Origin: Bacteroidaceae bacterium
Lineage (GTDB): Bacteria; Bacteroidota; Bacteroidia; Bacteroidales; Bacteroidaceae
Length of the DNA stretch: 57,222 bases
NCBI GenBank assembly: GCA_017427185.1
Contig: JAFRTJ010000054.1
Location: forward strand, 1-57,222
Direction of reading: 5' to 3'
This document shows positions 7,697 through 17,209 of the stretch, one piece after another. The notes under the pieces were generated by a model that was not told where the DNA came from, did no database searches, and saw nothing but the letters and a program-made list of their open reading frames with translations. The position numbers were made by a program, and so were the translations under genes. Positions within the stretch are counted from its first letter, which is position 1. Every line of letters begins with the position of its first letter.

Positions 7697-9721
7697 ATGA
7701 ATAATGAATTTGAATTAACATCAGCATATAAGCCCACTGGAGACCAGCCTGAAGCCATCCGCCAACTCGTGGAAGGAGTGCAGAACAATATGCCAGCCCA
7801 GACGTTGCTGGGAGTGACAGGAAGTGGAAAGACGTTCACCATTGCTAACGTGATTGCCAGCGTGAATCGTCCCACGCTGATTCTCAGTCACAACAAGACG
7901 TTGGCAGCGCAGCTTTATGGCGAGATGAAGCAATTCTTCCCCAACAATGCAGTAGAGTACTACGTAAGTTACTACGATTACTACCAGCCTGAAGCCTATA
8001 TCCCAAGTACGGATACTTACATCGAGAAGGATCTGGCTATCAATATGGAGATTGACAAACTGCGTCTGTCAGCCACCAGTGCTCTGCTGAGTGGTCGGCG
8101 TGATGTGATAGTTGTGAGCAGTGTGTCTTGCATTTATGGAATGGGGAATCCTGCCGCATTCTATGAGAACGTGATTGACCTGAGTGTGGGGCAGAGGATA
8201 GATCGAAATGTGCTTTTGCGGAAGTTGCTTGACAGCTTATATGTCAGGAACGACATAAGTCTGAATCGTGGTGAGGTGCGCGTAAAAGGAGACACAGTGG
8301 ATATTGCTTTGGCATATAGCGACAACATACTGCGAGTGACTTTCTGGGGCGATGAGATAGAATCCTTGGAAGAAGTGGATTTCGTGACAATGGGACACGT
8401 GGCGGACTTCGATGAGTATCATGTGTATCCCGCCAACCTCTTCATGACGAGCCATGAGACGCAGGAATTGGCTATCCGCAAGATTGAGGATGACCTGCAG
8501 AAACAGGTTGCCTATTTTGAGGAGATCGGAAAGACGCTTGAGGCCAAACGTCTTCATGAGCGTGTCACTTATGACATAGAAATGATTCGTGAGCTGGGAC
8601 ATTGTTCTGGCATAGAGAATTATAGCCGCTATTTTGATGGACGAGAAGCTGGGACACGACCCTTCTGTTTGTTGGATTTTTTTCCAAAAGATTTCTTGAT
8701 GGTGATTGATGAGAGTCACGTCTCTGTTCCACAGATCAGTGCGATGTATGGAGGCGATCAGGCACGCAAGAAGAATCTGGTGGAATATGGTTTCAGGTTG
8801 CCTGCAGCAAGAGATAATCGACCATTGAAATTCGAGGAGTTCCATGAGATGATCAATCAGGTCATCTATGTAAGTGCCACGCCTGCTGACTATGAACTCG
8901 CTGAGAGTGAAGGTGTAGTGGTGGAGCAGTTGATTCGTCCCACTGGATTGCTGGACCCTGTGATAGAAGTCCGTCCCACTGAGAATCAAGTGGATGATTT
9001 GATGGAAGAAATCCAATTGAGAATCGAGCGGGGTGAACGAACACTGGTGACAACCCTGACTAAGCGTATGGCGGAGGAATTGTCAGAATATTTACAGCAA
9101 CATGGCATCAGCACAGCCTATATTCATAGCGATGTGGACACATTGGAGCGCGTGCAGATTATGGATGACCTTCGTGGAGGCAAATATGACGTGTTGGTTG
9201 GAGTGAATCTGTTGCGTGAGGGACTTGATCTTCCAGAGGTCTCTTTGGTGGCTATCCTGGATGCAGACAAGGAAGGTTTCCTGCGCAGCCATCGTTCATT
9301 GACTCAGACGGTAGGTAGAGCTGCCCGCAATTTGAATGGCAAATCTATCATGTATGCAGATACGATTACTGACTCTATGGCCAAGACTATTGCGGAAACA
9401 AACAGGCGAAGAGAAATCCAGTTGCATTACAACGAAGAACACAATATAACGCCTCACCAAATCCAGAAGGCTCGAACGATGGGCGACTTGGTTCAAGCCC
9501 AACAGCAGATAGGAGGCCAAAGGGCTTATGTAGACCCAGAACCTTATGTGAGCTTGGTGGCGGAACCTGTTTTGGAAGTGTTGTCTTCTGAGCAGTTGGC
9601 TAAGAAAATCAAGGAGGCACGTTCTCGTATGCAAGAGGCAGCCAGAAAGTTGGATTTCACAACAGCTGCATTGTTGAGAGATGAGTTGATTAGGATGGAA
9701 ACCATGCAGAAATCCCAATAA
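7697..9721 (+). CDS. uvrB: excinuclease ABC subunit B
   Basis: The 674-residue product is a complete UvrB, the helicase-like damage-verification subunit of nucleotide excision repair, which acts with UvrA and UvrC. Walker A GVTGSGKT is at 39-46, the damage-probing beta-hairpin (YYVSYYDYYQPEAY) follows at about 92-105, the C-terminal helicase half contains TVGRAARN, and a UVR domain that contacts UvrC closes the protein (about 630-665). I start at MNNEFELT (7697); the upstream alternative adds 12 unlikely residues. Its partner uvrA lies 4.7 kb downstream on the same strand, separated by five intervening genes plus the one overlapping uvrA. Confidence 0.98.
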   Translation: MNNEFELTSAYKPTGDQPEAIRQLVEGVQNNMPAQTLLGVTGSGKTFTIANVIASVNRPTLILSHNKTLAAQLYGEMKQFFPNNAVEYYVSYYDYYQPEAYIPSTDTYIEKDLAINMEIDKLRLSATSALLSGRRDVIVVSSVSCIYGMGNPAAFYENVIDLSVGQRIDRNVLLRKLLDSLYVRNDISLNRGEVRVKGDTVDIALAYSDNILRVTFWGDEIESLEEVDFVTMGHVADFDEYHVYPANLFMTSHETQELAIRKIEDDLQKQVAYFEEIGKTLEAKRLHERVTYDIEMIRELGHCSGIENYSRYFDGREAGTRPFCLLDFFPKDFLMVIDESHVSVPQISAMYGGDQARKKNLVEYGFRLPAARDNRPLKFEEFHEMINQVIYVSATPADYELAESEGVVVEQLIRPTGLLDPVIEVRPTENQVDDLMEEIQLRIERGERTLVTTLTKRMAEELSEYLQQHGISTAYIHSDVDTLERVQIMDDLRGGKYDVLVGVNLLREGLDLPEVSLVAILDADKEGFLRSHRSLTQTVGRAARNLNGKSIMYADTITDSMAKTIAETNRRREIQLHYNEEHNITPHQIQKARTMGDLVQAQQQIGGQRAYVDPEPYVSLVAEPVLEVLSSEQLAKKIKEARSRMQEAARKLDFTTAALLRDELIRMETMQKSQ

Positions 9722-9790
9722 AATTCGTTAAAAAAGGGGTCTTTGGCAAAAAATATAGAGCTGGAATGATGAAGTGTGACTGATTTTTTG

Positions 9791-9798
9791 TACTTTTG
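9791..9798 (+). promoter_or_regulatory. -7 promoter box for bamD-rpoZ-DUF4293
   Basis: TACTTTTG fits TAnnTTTG and lies 9 bases before the bamD ATG at 9808. No -33 TTTG is evident at the right spacing. Confidence 0.45.
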
Positions 9799-9807
9799 CA
9801 CCCTGTT

Positions 9808-10671
9808 ATGCGCATAAGTACAAGAATATACATTCTTCTGTCTCTATTCGTGTCCGTCTTGCTGAGCAGTTGTGGTGAATACAACCGATTGCAGAAGACG
9901 AGTGACTACGAGTATAAGTACGAGGCTGCCAAAGCTTATTTCATGGAGGGGCGCTATACGCGTGCCAGCCAGCTTTTTGGCGACCTGTTGGCTTCTCTCA
10001 AGGGGACTGCTTATGGCGAAGAGAGTCTGTATCTGCTTGCGATGAGCAACTATAATGCTAAAGACTATGAGTCAGCATCCGCTTATTTCCGCAAGTACTA
10101 TCAGAGTTATCCCAAAGGCATTTACGTGGAGTATGCCAGATACTATAGTGGTCTTTCTCTCTATCACGAGACGCCAGATCCCCGCTTGGACCAGAGCAAC
10201 ACCATGGAGGCCATCAATGAGTTGCAGAATTTCCTTGATCTCTATCCTTATACCAGTTTGAAGGAACAGACTCAGGAGATGATTTATCAGTTGCAGGATA
10301 AGTTGGTGGAAAAGGAATATTTGTCTGCCAAGTTGTATTATGACCTTGGAACCTATATGGGTAACAGCCTTTATGGAGGAAGCAACTATGAGGCATGCGT
10401 AGTAACGGCTGAGAATGCGTTGAAAGATTTTCCTTTTGCAACGGCAAGCCGTCGCGAGGAACTTTCCATTCTTATGCTGAAAGCCAAATATGAACTGGCT
10501 CGTCAGAGTGTAGAAGAGAAGCGAATTACACGTTATCGTGATGTGGTTGATGAGTATTATGCTTTCGTCAATGATTACCCTGAGAGCAAGTATCTGAAGG
10601 AAGCTCAGAAAATTTTCAACGACGCTGAGAACATCGTGAAGAAAAAGAACATCAGTTTGGAAGAAGATTAA
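9808..10671 (+). CDS. bamD: outer membrane assembly lipoprotein BamD
   Basis: The 287-residue protein has a lipoprotein signal (LLSSC, lipidated Cys22) and tetratricopeptide-type helical repeats (for example YEAAKAYFMEGRYTRASQLF and AMSNYNAKDYESASAYF), as in BamD/YfiO. BamD is the periplasmic partner of BamA in inserting beta-barrel proteins into the outer membrane. A TTG 12 bases upstream is also in frame, but the ATG at 9808 gives a normal signal peptide. The downstream neighbours rpoZ and DUF4293 are the usual Bacteroidetes arrangement. Confidence 0.93.
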   Translation: MRISTRIYILLSLFVSVLLSSCGEYNRLQKTSDYEYKYEAAKAYFMEGRYTRASQLFGDLLASLKGTAYGEESLYLLAMSNYNAKDYESASAYFRKYYQSYPKGIYVEYARYYSGLSLYHETPDPRLDQSNTMEAINELQNFLDLYPYTSLKEQTQEMIYQLQDKLVEKEYLSAKLYYDLGTYMGNSLYGGSNYEACVVTAENALKDFPFATASRREELSILMLKAKYELARQSVEEKRITRYRDVVDEYYAFVNDYPESKYLKEAQKIFNDAENIVKKKNISLEED

Positions 10672-10701
10672 GAATATAAATACAAAACGAAAAGGAATAT
10701 T

Positions 10702-11037
10702 ATGGATTACAAGAAATCAAATGCGCCTACCAATACGGTAACTCGTAACGTAATGGATTTGTGTGATGATACAGATAACATCTACGAGAGTGTGGTTGTC
10801 ATTGGTAAGCGTGCCAATCAGATTTCATCAGAAATCAAGAATGAACTCAGCAAGAAGCTGCAGGAGTTTGCCAGTGTGACGGATAATCTGGATGAGGTTT
10901 TTGAGAATCGCGAGCAGATAGAAATCAGCCGTTATTACGAGAAGCTGCCCAAACCAACCCTGATGGCAACTCAGGAGTTCATCAATGGGAAAATTTATTA
11001 TCGCAATCCTGCTAAGGATGGTAACCCATTGGATTAA
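10702..11037 (+). CDS. rpoZ: RNA polymerase omega subunit (Bacteroidetes type)
   Basis: The 111-residue protein carries the omega/Rpb6-like core: NIYESVVVIGKRANQIS (about 28-44) followed by EIKNELSKKLQEF. Omega binds the beta' subunit and aids RNA polymerase assembly. Position between bamD and the DUF4293 gene, with 30-base and 3-base gaps, is the typical context in this phylum and supports the call. Confidence 0.9.
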   Translation: MDYKKSNAPTNTVTRNVMDLCDDTDNIYESVVVIGKRANQISSEIKNELSKKLQEFASVTDNLDEVFENREQIEISRYYEKLPKPTLMATQEFINGKIYYRNPAKDGNPLD

Positions 11038-11040
11038 GCA

Positions 11041-11502
11041 ATGATTCAGCGTATTCAGACCGTCTATTTGATGCTGGCATTCGTCCTTTGTGTCGTATGC
11101 ATGTGTGTGAGTGTCGGTCATTTCTATACTGAAGAAGGTGAACGTGTGGGGGATTTGTATAACCTTTGGGTTCACTTGGCTGATGGACATCGCTCTCTCA
11201 AACCGTGGGCTTTGTTTGTACTATTGCTGATTCCATCCACTTTGACCTTCTTCTCTATTTTCATGTTTCGCCGCAGAGCAGCCCAAATGCGCATGTGTGT
11301 GTTCAACATGATCCTTTTGGTAGGATGGTATATATGTTATGGCGTGTTTGCCTACATATTAGGTGGCGTTTTCGAGGCTCATTTCCGTCCTTCCATCATG
11401 GCAGCAATCCCCTTTGCCAGTATAATATTTCTATATTTGGCTTTCAGAGGAATCATGAAAGATGAGATGTTGGTCCGCTCGTTGGACCGTCTTCGTCCTT
11501 AG
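11041..11502 (+). CDS. DUF4293 family membrane protein
   Basis: The 153-residue protein has four hydrophobic segments (about residues 7-27, 56-78, 88-110, 117-138) and opens with MIQRIQTVYL, the hallmark start of DUF4293. The function is unknown. It follows rpoZ by 3 bases and is presumably cotranscribed with bamD and rpoZ. Its stop overlaps the stop of the convergent beta-barrel gene by 4 bases. Confidence 0.88.
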   Translation: MIQRIQTVYLMLAFVLCVVCMCVSVGHFYTEEGERVGDLYNLWVHLADGHRSLKPWALFVLLLIPSTLTFFSIFMFRRRAAQMRMCVFNMILLVGWYICYGVFAYILGGVFEAHFRPSIMAAIPFASIIFLYLAFRGIMKDEMLVRSLDRLRP

Positions 11503-12209
11503 ATTCCTTTTGTCTTGATGATATCGAACATATAGGAAAGTTTAGCAATAATGGCACCGTTGGCACTTCGTCCAAAGGTGTCTCTTTTGCTATTGTGGTA
11601 GATGTCACTTAGCCCATAGTAGTATCGTCCTTCCAGAATGAAGTGATGGCCGCTGCGGGTGCTGACATCCATTCCCAATCCACCAGTTAATCCGTATTCG
11701 AATTTCTTCTCCACTGGCATATCGTACTGTTCCACAATGTGGTTAGGACGGAGATATAGCGTGTGGTCGCTCCATTCGCCTCCACGCTTCTCTCTTTCTC
11801 CTATGCAGAAACCTATTTGGGGACCTATGACCAGGAACCCCTTTACTCCTCCGCGTTCCTTGCCGAATCCCAGATTGGCCAATAAAGGTACCTGCACATA
11901 ATCCATTGTGCGGTTGTAGGTGTCAGTACTTGTCTCGATGAGTTCATCCCATCCCAACTGCATGTAGTTGACTTCTGCCTGCAGGGCACATAGGCAAGAG
12001 AAATATTTCTCGCAGACATAGCGGGCAGAGAAGCCAAAGCCCAACCCTTGATGGAAGTTCTGCTTGATGGTAGGATTGAAAGATATTTTGTTCAAGGCGA
12101 AATCCCCATTGAAACCAATTGCCAGGTCGTTGCGTGCTTCGCCCACTTGTCCCTTGACTAGCGTGGGGAAGAGTACACATATTATAATGAAAGGGATGAG
12201 ACGCCTCAT
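11499..12209 (-). CDS. outer membrane beta-barrel protein (PorT-like)
   Basis: The 236-residue protein has a signal peptide (cleavage near VKGQ, residue 21) and alternating amphipathic strands such as LGFGFSARY, YVQVPLLANLGF and FEYGLTGGLGMDV, consistent with an eight-stranded PorT/OMP_b-brl barrel. PorT proteins of Porphyromonas take part in type IX secretion, but many paralogues are simple outer-membrane proteins, so I do not assign that role. Its start overlaps the stop of the upstream LysM gene by 4 bases (ATGA), indicating translational coupling. Confidence 0.75.
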   Translation of the reverse strand: MRRLIPFIIICVLFPTLVKGQVGEARNDLAIGFNGDFALNKISFNPTIKQNFHQGLGFGFSARYVCEKYFSCLCALQAEVNYMQLGWDELIETSTDTYNRTMDYVQVPLLANLGFGKERGGVKGFLVIGPQIGFCIGEREKRGGEWSDHTLYLRPNHIVEQYDMPVEKKFEYGLTGGLGMDVSTRSGHHFILEGRYYYGLSDIYHNSKRDTFGRSANGAIIAKLSYMFDIIKTKGI

Positions 12210-13558
12210 TGCATTATTTCAATCTCTTGTTCTGGCTTGTAGTGGATCAGTATCACAGCACGATTCAGGAACGCATTGCCTTCTCCGTTTCGTTGGAAAT
12301 TGAATGTGTGCTGAAAAGGAAAATAATTCAGTTCGCCCTGATGCTCCTCAAAGGTGTCGCCCAGTCGTGCCAATCCGTTCATGAAGTAATATCCCAAATC
12401 GAAGCCCATCATGCCGTAGCGAGGATAGGATACAATCATAGGTCGCTTGAAATTGTTCATGAAGTTGCGTTCAAATGTGCTTGTCCTTTCCTGAAGGGGA
12501 TTCCGATAATAAGAGCTGTAAATGTATGTGTCGTAGGTATAGAAGTCCTTCAGCAAGGTTCCTGTGTAGGTTTGCCATTCAGGGTATCCAATCATGGATA
12601 TCTTGTATTGGATATGATTCTGCTGAAAGTTGCGCAGTTTGGCAAAGAACACATTCAGGGTTTTGATGCTTGTGTTGTCTGGCACGATGCAGTTTGTTTT
12701 GAACTGATTCAGGGATGATTCGATTGCGAAGTCATCTCCATCGATAGACATCGTACGTGGAGAGATGCCTTTGTGACCAAGTTCCTGGCGCAATACAGCA
12801 ATCATGTTGGCTCCTCGATCATCAGCTTTCTCCGTCTCCAGAATGACGAAGTTGTTGTTTTCAAATTTCTTGCTTATCAGCATAGACGCACCTTGCTGGG
12901 TGAGTGAACTGGTTGGAGTGGCTAAATAAAGAAGAGGATGGCCTGCCGTATCTGTATTGGGAGCAGAGAAGGGTAGCACTAGTCGTATGTTGTGGTCTGT
13001 GCAGTAGGTGATTAATGAAGGCGTTTGGGCTTGGTCAGCTGGCCCTATGATGACGTTCATCTGGGTTAAGTCGTTGTTCCTGAGCAACGATTGCATCTCC
13101 TGGGCAGTGGAGCCTGTGTGAAAGGCGTAGATGTCGACATTGATGCCTTGACGTTTCACACTATCGGCTGCCATCAGGAGTCCCTGATAGAATTCCACGA
13201 ATTTGGCGCCACGATCGCTATTTTCCTCAAAGGGGAGCAATACAGCCAGTCTGATTGTACTGTAGAACTTTACGACAGTTGGGGTGGGAGTGACTTCCTT
13301 CTCAGAAGTCTCTTCAATCTCTACGACAGGTTTGGGTATGGTGATTAGAGTTCCCTTCTTTATCTTGTTCTTTCTCCTGATTTTAATGTCAGGGTTGGCT
13401 TGTTTCAGTTGCTCAGGGGTAATCCCATAGGTTTCCGCAATGGATTGGAGGGTTTCACCCTTTTTTACCTGATGCCAATTCTGAAGGATATCCAGTGTTC
13501 TCTGTCCCCAAATAGAGACAGGAATTGCAAGCAAAAGTATGACAAATAATCGTTTCAT
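12206..13558 (-). CDS. LysM domain protein with periplasmic-binding-protein-like region
   Basis: The 450-residue protein has a signal peptide (to about WGQ, residue 19), a LysM domain (HQVKKGETLQSIAETYGIT...IKKGTLITIP, about 29-75) for peptidoglycan binding, and from about 100 a region like type 1 periplasmic binding proteins (IRLAVLLPF, NVIIGPADQAQTPSLITYC, KISMIGYPEWQTY). A wall-tethered sensor or assembly factor is plausible but unproven; several Bacteroidetes lipid or cell-wall proteins share this layout. It is the first gene of a two-gene unit with the beta-barrel gene. Confidence 0.85.
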   Translation of the reverse strand: MKRLFVILLLAIPVSIWGQRTLDILQNWHQVKKGETLQSIAETYGITPEQLKQANPDIKIRRKNKIKKGTLITIPKPVVEIEETSEKEVTPTPTVVKFYSTIRLAVLLPFEENSDRGAKFVEFYQGLLMAADSVKRQGINVDIYAFHTGSTAQEMQSLLRNNDLTQMNVIIGPADQAQTPSLITYCTDHNIRLVLPFSAPNTDTAGHPLLYLATPTSSLTQQGASMLISKKFENNNFVILETEKADDRGANMIAVLRQELGHKGISPRTMSIDGDDFAIESSLNQFKTNCIVPDNTSIKTLNVFFAKLRNFQQNHIQYKISMIGYPEWQTYTGTLLKDFYTYDTYIYSSYYRNPLQERTSTFERNFMNNFKRPMIVSYPRYGMMGFDLGYYFMNGLARLGDTFEEHQGELNYFPFQHTFNFQRNGEGNAFLNRAVILIHYKPEQEIEIMQ

Positions 13559-13563
13559 GTGTG

Positions 13564-13571
13564 CAAAGGTA
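13564..13571 (-). promoter_or_regulatory. -7 promoter box for the LysM gene
   Basis: The minus strand reads TACCTTTG, fitting TAnnTTTG, only 5 bases before the start codon at 13558, so the transcript would be almost leaderless or the true promoter lies elsewhere. Confidence 0.4.
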
Positions 13572-13636
13572 ACATTTTTTTTCTGTCCTTAAATTCTTTT
13601 TGCATTATAAATGAGGTTTCTCTCAGATAAATTTTC

Positions 13637-13644
13637 TAAATTTG
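13637..13644 (+). promoter_or_regulatory. -7 promoter box for the T9SS protein-uvrA-sulfatase unit
   Basis: TAAATTTG fits the consensus and lies 18 bases before the ATG at 13663. No -33 TTTG at the correct spacing is visible. Confidence 0.45.
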
Positions 13645-13662
13645 CATAAATATTGTATGGTC

Positions 13663-14391
13663 ATGAAGAAAATATTGACAGTTTTAGCGTTGATTTCCTC
13701 CATATCTCTATGGGCTCAGGATGATGAGTTCCCTTCTGTTAATCCCACTGCAGTGTATGTTACCTTCGATGGAGAAGAAGTCACAGAATTGGAAGGTTCC
13801 CAAAGTGCTCCTTTGAAGGCTCATTTCTATGCGAATCCCCAAAATGTGGGTCAATATTCAGCTCGCTATGAATGGAAAATATGGAAAGAGGGTGAGGAGG
13901 ATAACCTGTTGGTTCATCGTTTTGAGGAAGAAATTGAATATACGTTTGCCGAATATGGCTCCTTCCGTGTACAGCTTTATGCGACCTTCGTATTAGGCAA
14001 TGACACGATTCCCTACCCTCAGGAAGGTGAGGAGAATCCTATCCAGATCAGTATCAGTGAGAGTAAGCTGGATTTCCCCAATGCTTTCTCACCCAATGGC
14101 GATGATTGGAACGAGAAGCTCATGGCTAAAGAGGGCTGGCAAAGTATTGTATCCTTCGAGGCTGCTGTTTTCAATCGATGGGGTACCAAGATATTTTCTT
14201 GGAATGATCCTGCTGATGGGTGGGATGGCAAATGGCATGGCAAGTATGTCAAGGATGGCGTTTATTTCCTGGTTGTCAATGCCGTAGGATCTGAAGGACG
14301 CAAGTACCATATCAAGAAGACGATAACAGTTTTAACAGGTCACAACGGTCCATCCAAATCAGAAGAAGGGGAGACGGGGACGGATGAGTAG
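13663..14391 (+). CDS. small secreted protein with T9SS type-B C-terminal domain
   Basis: The 242-residue protein has a signal peptide (to about WAQ, residue 19), a central beta-rich region of the PKD type (ARYEWKIWKEG...YGSFRVQLYATF, 67-109), and the CHU_C / gliding-motility-associated C-terminal domain (FPNAFSPNGDDWNE at 138-151, FNRWGTKIF, DGWDGKWHGKYVKDGVYF). That domain is the type-B sorting signal for type IX secretion, so surface export is expected. ATG at 13657 is an alternative start. Its end overlaps the uvrA start by 8 bases. Confidence 0.88.
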   Translation: MKKILTVLALISSISLWAQDDEFPSVNPTAVYVTFDGEEVTELEGSQSAPLKAHFYANPQNVGQYSARYEWKIWKEGEEDNLLVHRFEEEIEYTFAEYGSFRVQLYATFVLGNDTIPYPQEGEENPIQISISESKLDFPNAFSPNGDDWNEKLMAKEGWQSIVSFEAAVFNRWGTKIFSWNDPADGWDGKWHGKYVKDGVYFLVVNAVGSEGRKYHIKKTITVLTGHNGPSKSEEGETGTDE

Positions 14392-17209
14392 CGCAGGCGA
14401 AACGGTCACCATATTGGGTGCCCGCGTTCACAATCTGAAGAATATTGATGTAGAGATACCACGATGCTCGCTTACAGTCATCACAGGCTTGAGTGGCAGC
14501 GGAAAGTCTTCGTTGGCTTTTGATACCATCTTCGCGGAAGGACAACGTCGTTACATCGAGACATTCAGTGCGTATGCGCGAAATTTTCTGGGCAATCTGG
14601 AGCGTCCTGATGTGGATATGATCTCAGGTCTGTCCCCTGTCATCAGTATCGAGCAGAAAACCACGAACAAGAATCCCCGTTCTACAGTAGGGACAAGCAC
14701 AGAGATTTATGATTTCTTCCGTCTCCTCTATGCCCGTGTGGGTGAGGCATTCTCTTATGTCACAGGTGAAAGGATGGTAAAGTATACTGAGGAGCAGATT
14801 CTGGATCTTCTCCTCAAGGACTTCATGGGCAAAAAGATTTATTTGTTGGCTCCTCTCATCAAGAATCGCAAGGGTCACTATAAGGAACTCTTCGACACCA
14901 TACGTCGCAAGGGCTATCTTTATGTACGCGTGGATGGTGTCATTCAGGAGATCGTTGCAGGCATGAAGGTGGATCGCTACAAGAATCATGATATTGAGGT
15001 CGTTGTGGACCGTCTTGTCATTCAGGAAAGAGAGGACAAACGTCTCGTCCAAAGCATCTCCACAACCATGAAACAAGGTGATGGAGAGATGCTTGTCTAT
15101 GATTTCGACACCAATGAGGTTCGCCATTACAGCAAACGCCTGATGTGTCCCACCAGTGGAATCAGCTACAGCGATCCTGCCCCTCACGATTTCTCCTTCA
15201 ACAGCCCTCGTGGCGCTTGCCCTCGTTGCAAGGGCTTGGGTTATGTCAGTCTGATTGATGTGGATAAGGTGATTCCTGACCGTTCGCTGAGCGTCAAAGA
15301 GGGCGGAATCGCACCGTTAGGGAAATCGCGCCAAGCCATGATCTTTTGGGAGATACAGGCCATCCTTCAGAATTATGGATGTGATCTCGACACTCCTCTT
15401 TCTCAGGTCCCAGACGATGCCATCGACGAGATCATCAATGGCTCTACTGAGCGATTGCGTATTCCCTCAGAGATAACTCATACTTCCAATGATTATTATA
15501 TAGTATACGAGGGATTGGTCAAGTTCATTCAGCAGATGCAGGATTCTGAAGTCAGTGCTTCTGCTCAGAAATGGATCGATCAGTTCAGCCGTACTGCAGA
15601 GTGCCCTGAGTGTCATGGCAAGCGGCTCAACAAGCAAGCTTTGAATTTCCGTATTGCTGACAAGAACATCGCTGAGGTGGCAGAGATGGATTTGAGTGAG
15701 CTTTATGGGTGGTTGCAGAAACTTGATGATGTACTGACGGAGCGGCAGCGCAAGATTGCACCAGAGATTCTCAAGGAGATACGCACTCGTTTGAGTTTTC
15801 TCCTCGATGTGGGATTGGATTATCTTTCCCTAAGCCGTTCTTCGATGAGTCTTTCTGGAGGTGAGAGCCAGCGCATCCGTTTAGCCACCCAGATTGGCAG
15901 CCAGTTGGTCAATGTTCTCTATATCCTCGACGAGCCAAGCATAGGCCTCCATCAACGTGACAATATCCGTCTGATCAACACGCTTAAGGCCCTGCGTGAT
16001 ACAGGAAATACCATCATTGTTGTCGAGCACGACCAGGAGATGATGGAGAATGCTGATTACATCGTTGACATAGGTCCCATGGCAGGTCGTCGTGGCGGTG
16101 AGGTGGTATTCCAGGGCACCTACAAGAACATGCTGAAAAAGGATACTTTGACCAGCAAGTATCTCAAGGGTACACTGAAGATAGAAGTTCCTGCTGAGCG
16201 TCGCAAAGGCAATGGGAAGAGCATCTTCCTGCATGGAGCCCATGGGAACAATCTCAGGAACGTGGATGTGGAGTTTCCTCTTGGGACACTTATCTGTGTG
16301 ACAGGTGTAAGTGGAAGTGGAAAGAGTACCTTGGTCAATGATACCCTTCAACCCATTCTCAGCCAGCATTTCTATCGCTCTTTGCGTGATCCTCTCCCTT
16401 ACGGCAGTATCGAGGGATTGGGCAATATCGACAAGGTTGTCAATGTGGATCAGTCTCCCCTGGGCCGCACACCCCGTTCTAATCCAGCTACTTACACGGG
16501 TGTCTTCAATGATATCCGTTCTCTCTTTGTAGAGCTTCCAGAGGCTAGGATTCGTGGTTATAAGCCTGGGCGATTCTCTTTCAACGTGAAGGGAGGCAGA
16601 TGTGAGGCATGCAGCGGTAACGGCTATAAAACCATCGAGATGAATTTCCTTCCTGATGTGTATGTCCCTTGTGAGGAATGTCAAGGCAAACGATACAACC
16701 GCGAGACACTCGAGGTGCGTTTTCGTGGCAAGAGCATTGCGGATGTGCTCGATATGACCATCAATCAGGCAGTAGAATTCTTCGAGAACCAGCCTGTTAT
16801 TCTTAATAAGATTAAGGTCCTGCAAGATATTGGATTGGGCTATATAAAACTGGGCCAGTCCAGCACTACACTCTCTGGAGGTGAGAGCCAGCGTGTCAAG
16901 TTGGCTACTGAACTCAGCAAAAGGGAGACAGGCAAAACGCTTTACATCCTCGATGAGCCAACCACAGGACTTCATTTCGAGGATATCCGTGTCTTGCTGA
17001 ATGTGCTCAATCGTCTGGTAGATCGTGGCAACACGGTGATTGTCATCGAGCACAATCTGGATGTTGTGAAATGTGCGGATTGGATCATCGACATGGGGCC
17101 AGACGGCGGACGGAGAGGGGGAAAACTGATTTTCGAGGGCACACCTGAGCAATTGGTGGCCAGCAAAAAGGGCTATACTGCAAAATACCTCAAAAAAATA
17201 CTCAAATGA
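14384..17209 (+). CDS. uvrA: excinuclease ABC subunit A
   Basis: The 941-residue protein is a full-length UvrA, the damage-recognition ATPase dimer of nucleotide excision repair. It has two ABC modules: Walker [10 protein letters not shown] at 35-43 and a second GVSGSGKST near 645, each with a SLSGGES or TLSGGES signature. The insertion zinc motif is atypical: the first CxxC pair reads CPTSG (Cys255, Ser258) while the second pair is intact (Cys279, Cys282). The later zinc module (CEACSGNGY...CEECQGKRY, about 740-775) is complete. The gene overlaps the preceding secreted-protein gene by 8 bases and the following sulfatase by 4. Confidence 0.97.
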   Translation: MSSAGETVTILGARVHNLKNIDVEIPRCSLTVITGLSGSGKSSLAFDTIFAEGQRRYIETFSAYARNFLGNLERPDVDMISGLSPVISIEQKTTNKNPRSTVGTSTEIYDFFRLLYARVGEAFSYVTGERMVKYTEEQILDLLLKDFMGKKIYLLAPLIKNRKGHYKELFDTIRRKGYLYVRVDGVIQEIVAGMKVDRYKNHDIEVVVDRLVIQEREDKRLVQSISTTMKQGDGEMLVYDFDTNEVRHYSKRLMCPTSGISYSDPAPHDFSFNSPRGACPRCKGLGYVSLIDVDKVIPDRSLSVKEGGIAPLGKSRQAMIFWEIQAILQNYGCDLDTPLSQVPDDAIDEIINGSTERLRIPSEITHTSNDYYIVYEGLVKFIQQMQDSEVSASAQKWIDQFSRTAECPECHGKRLNKQALNFRIADKNIAEVAEMDLSELYGWLQKLDDVLTERQRKIAPEILKEIRTRLSFLLDVGLDYLSLSRSSMSLSGGESQRIRLATQIGSQLVNVLYILDEPSIGLHQRDNIRLINTLKALRDTGNTIIVVEHDQEMMENADYIVDIGPMAGRRGGEVVFQGTYKNMLKKDTLTSKYLKGTLKIEVPAERRKGNGKSIFLHGAHGNNLRNVDVEFPLGTLICVTGVSGSGKSTLVNDTLQPILSQHFYRSLRDPLPYGSIEGLGNIDKVVNVDQSPLGRTPRSNPATYTGVFNDIRSLFVELPEARIRGYKPGRFSFNVKGGRCEACSGNGYKTIEMNFLPDVYVPCEECQGKRYNRETLEVRFRGKSIADVLDMTINQAVEFFENQPVILNKIKVLQDIGLGYIKLGQSSTTLSGGESQRVKLATELSKRETGKTLYILDEPTTGLHFEDIRVLLNVLNRLVDRGNTVIVIEHNLDVVKCADWIIDMGPDGGRRGGKLIFEGTPEQLVASKKGYTAKYLKKILK

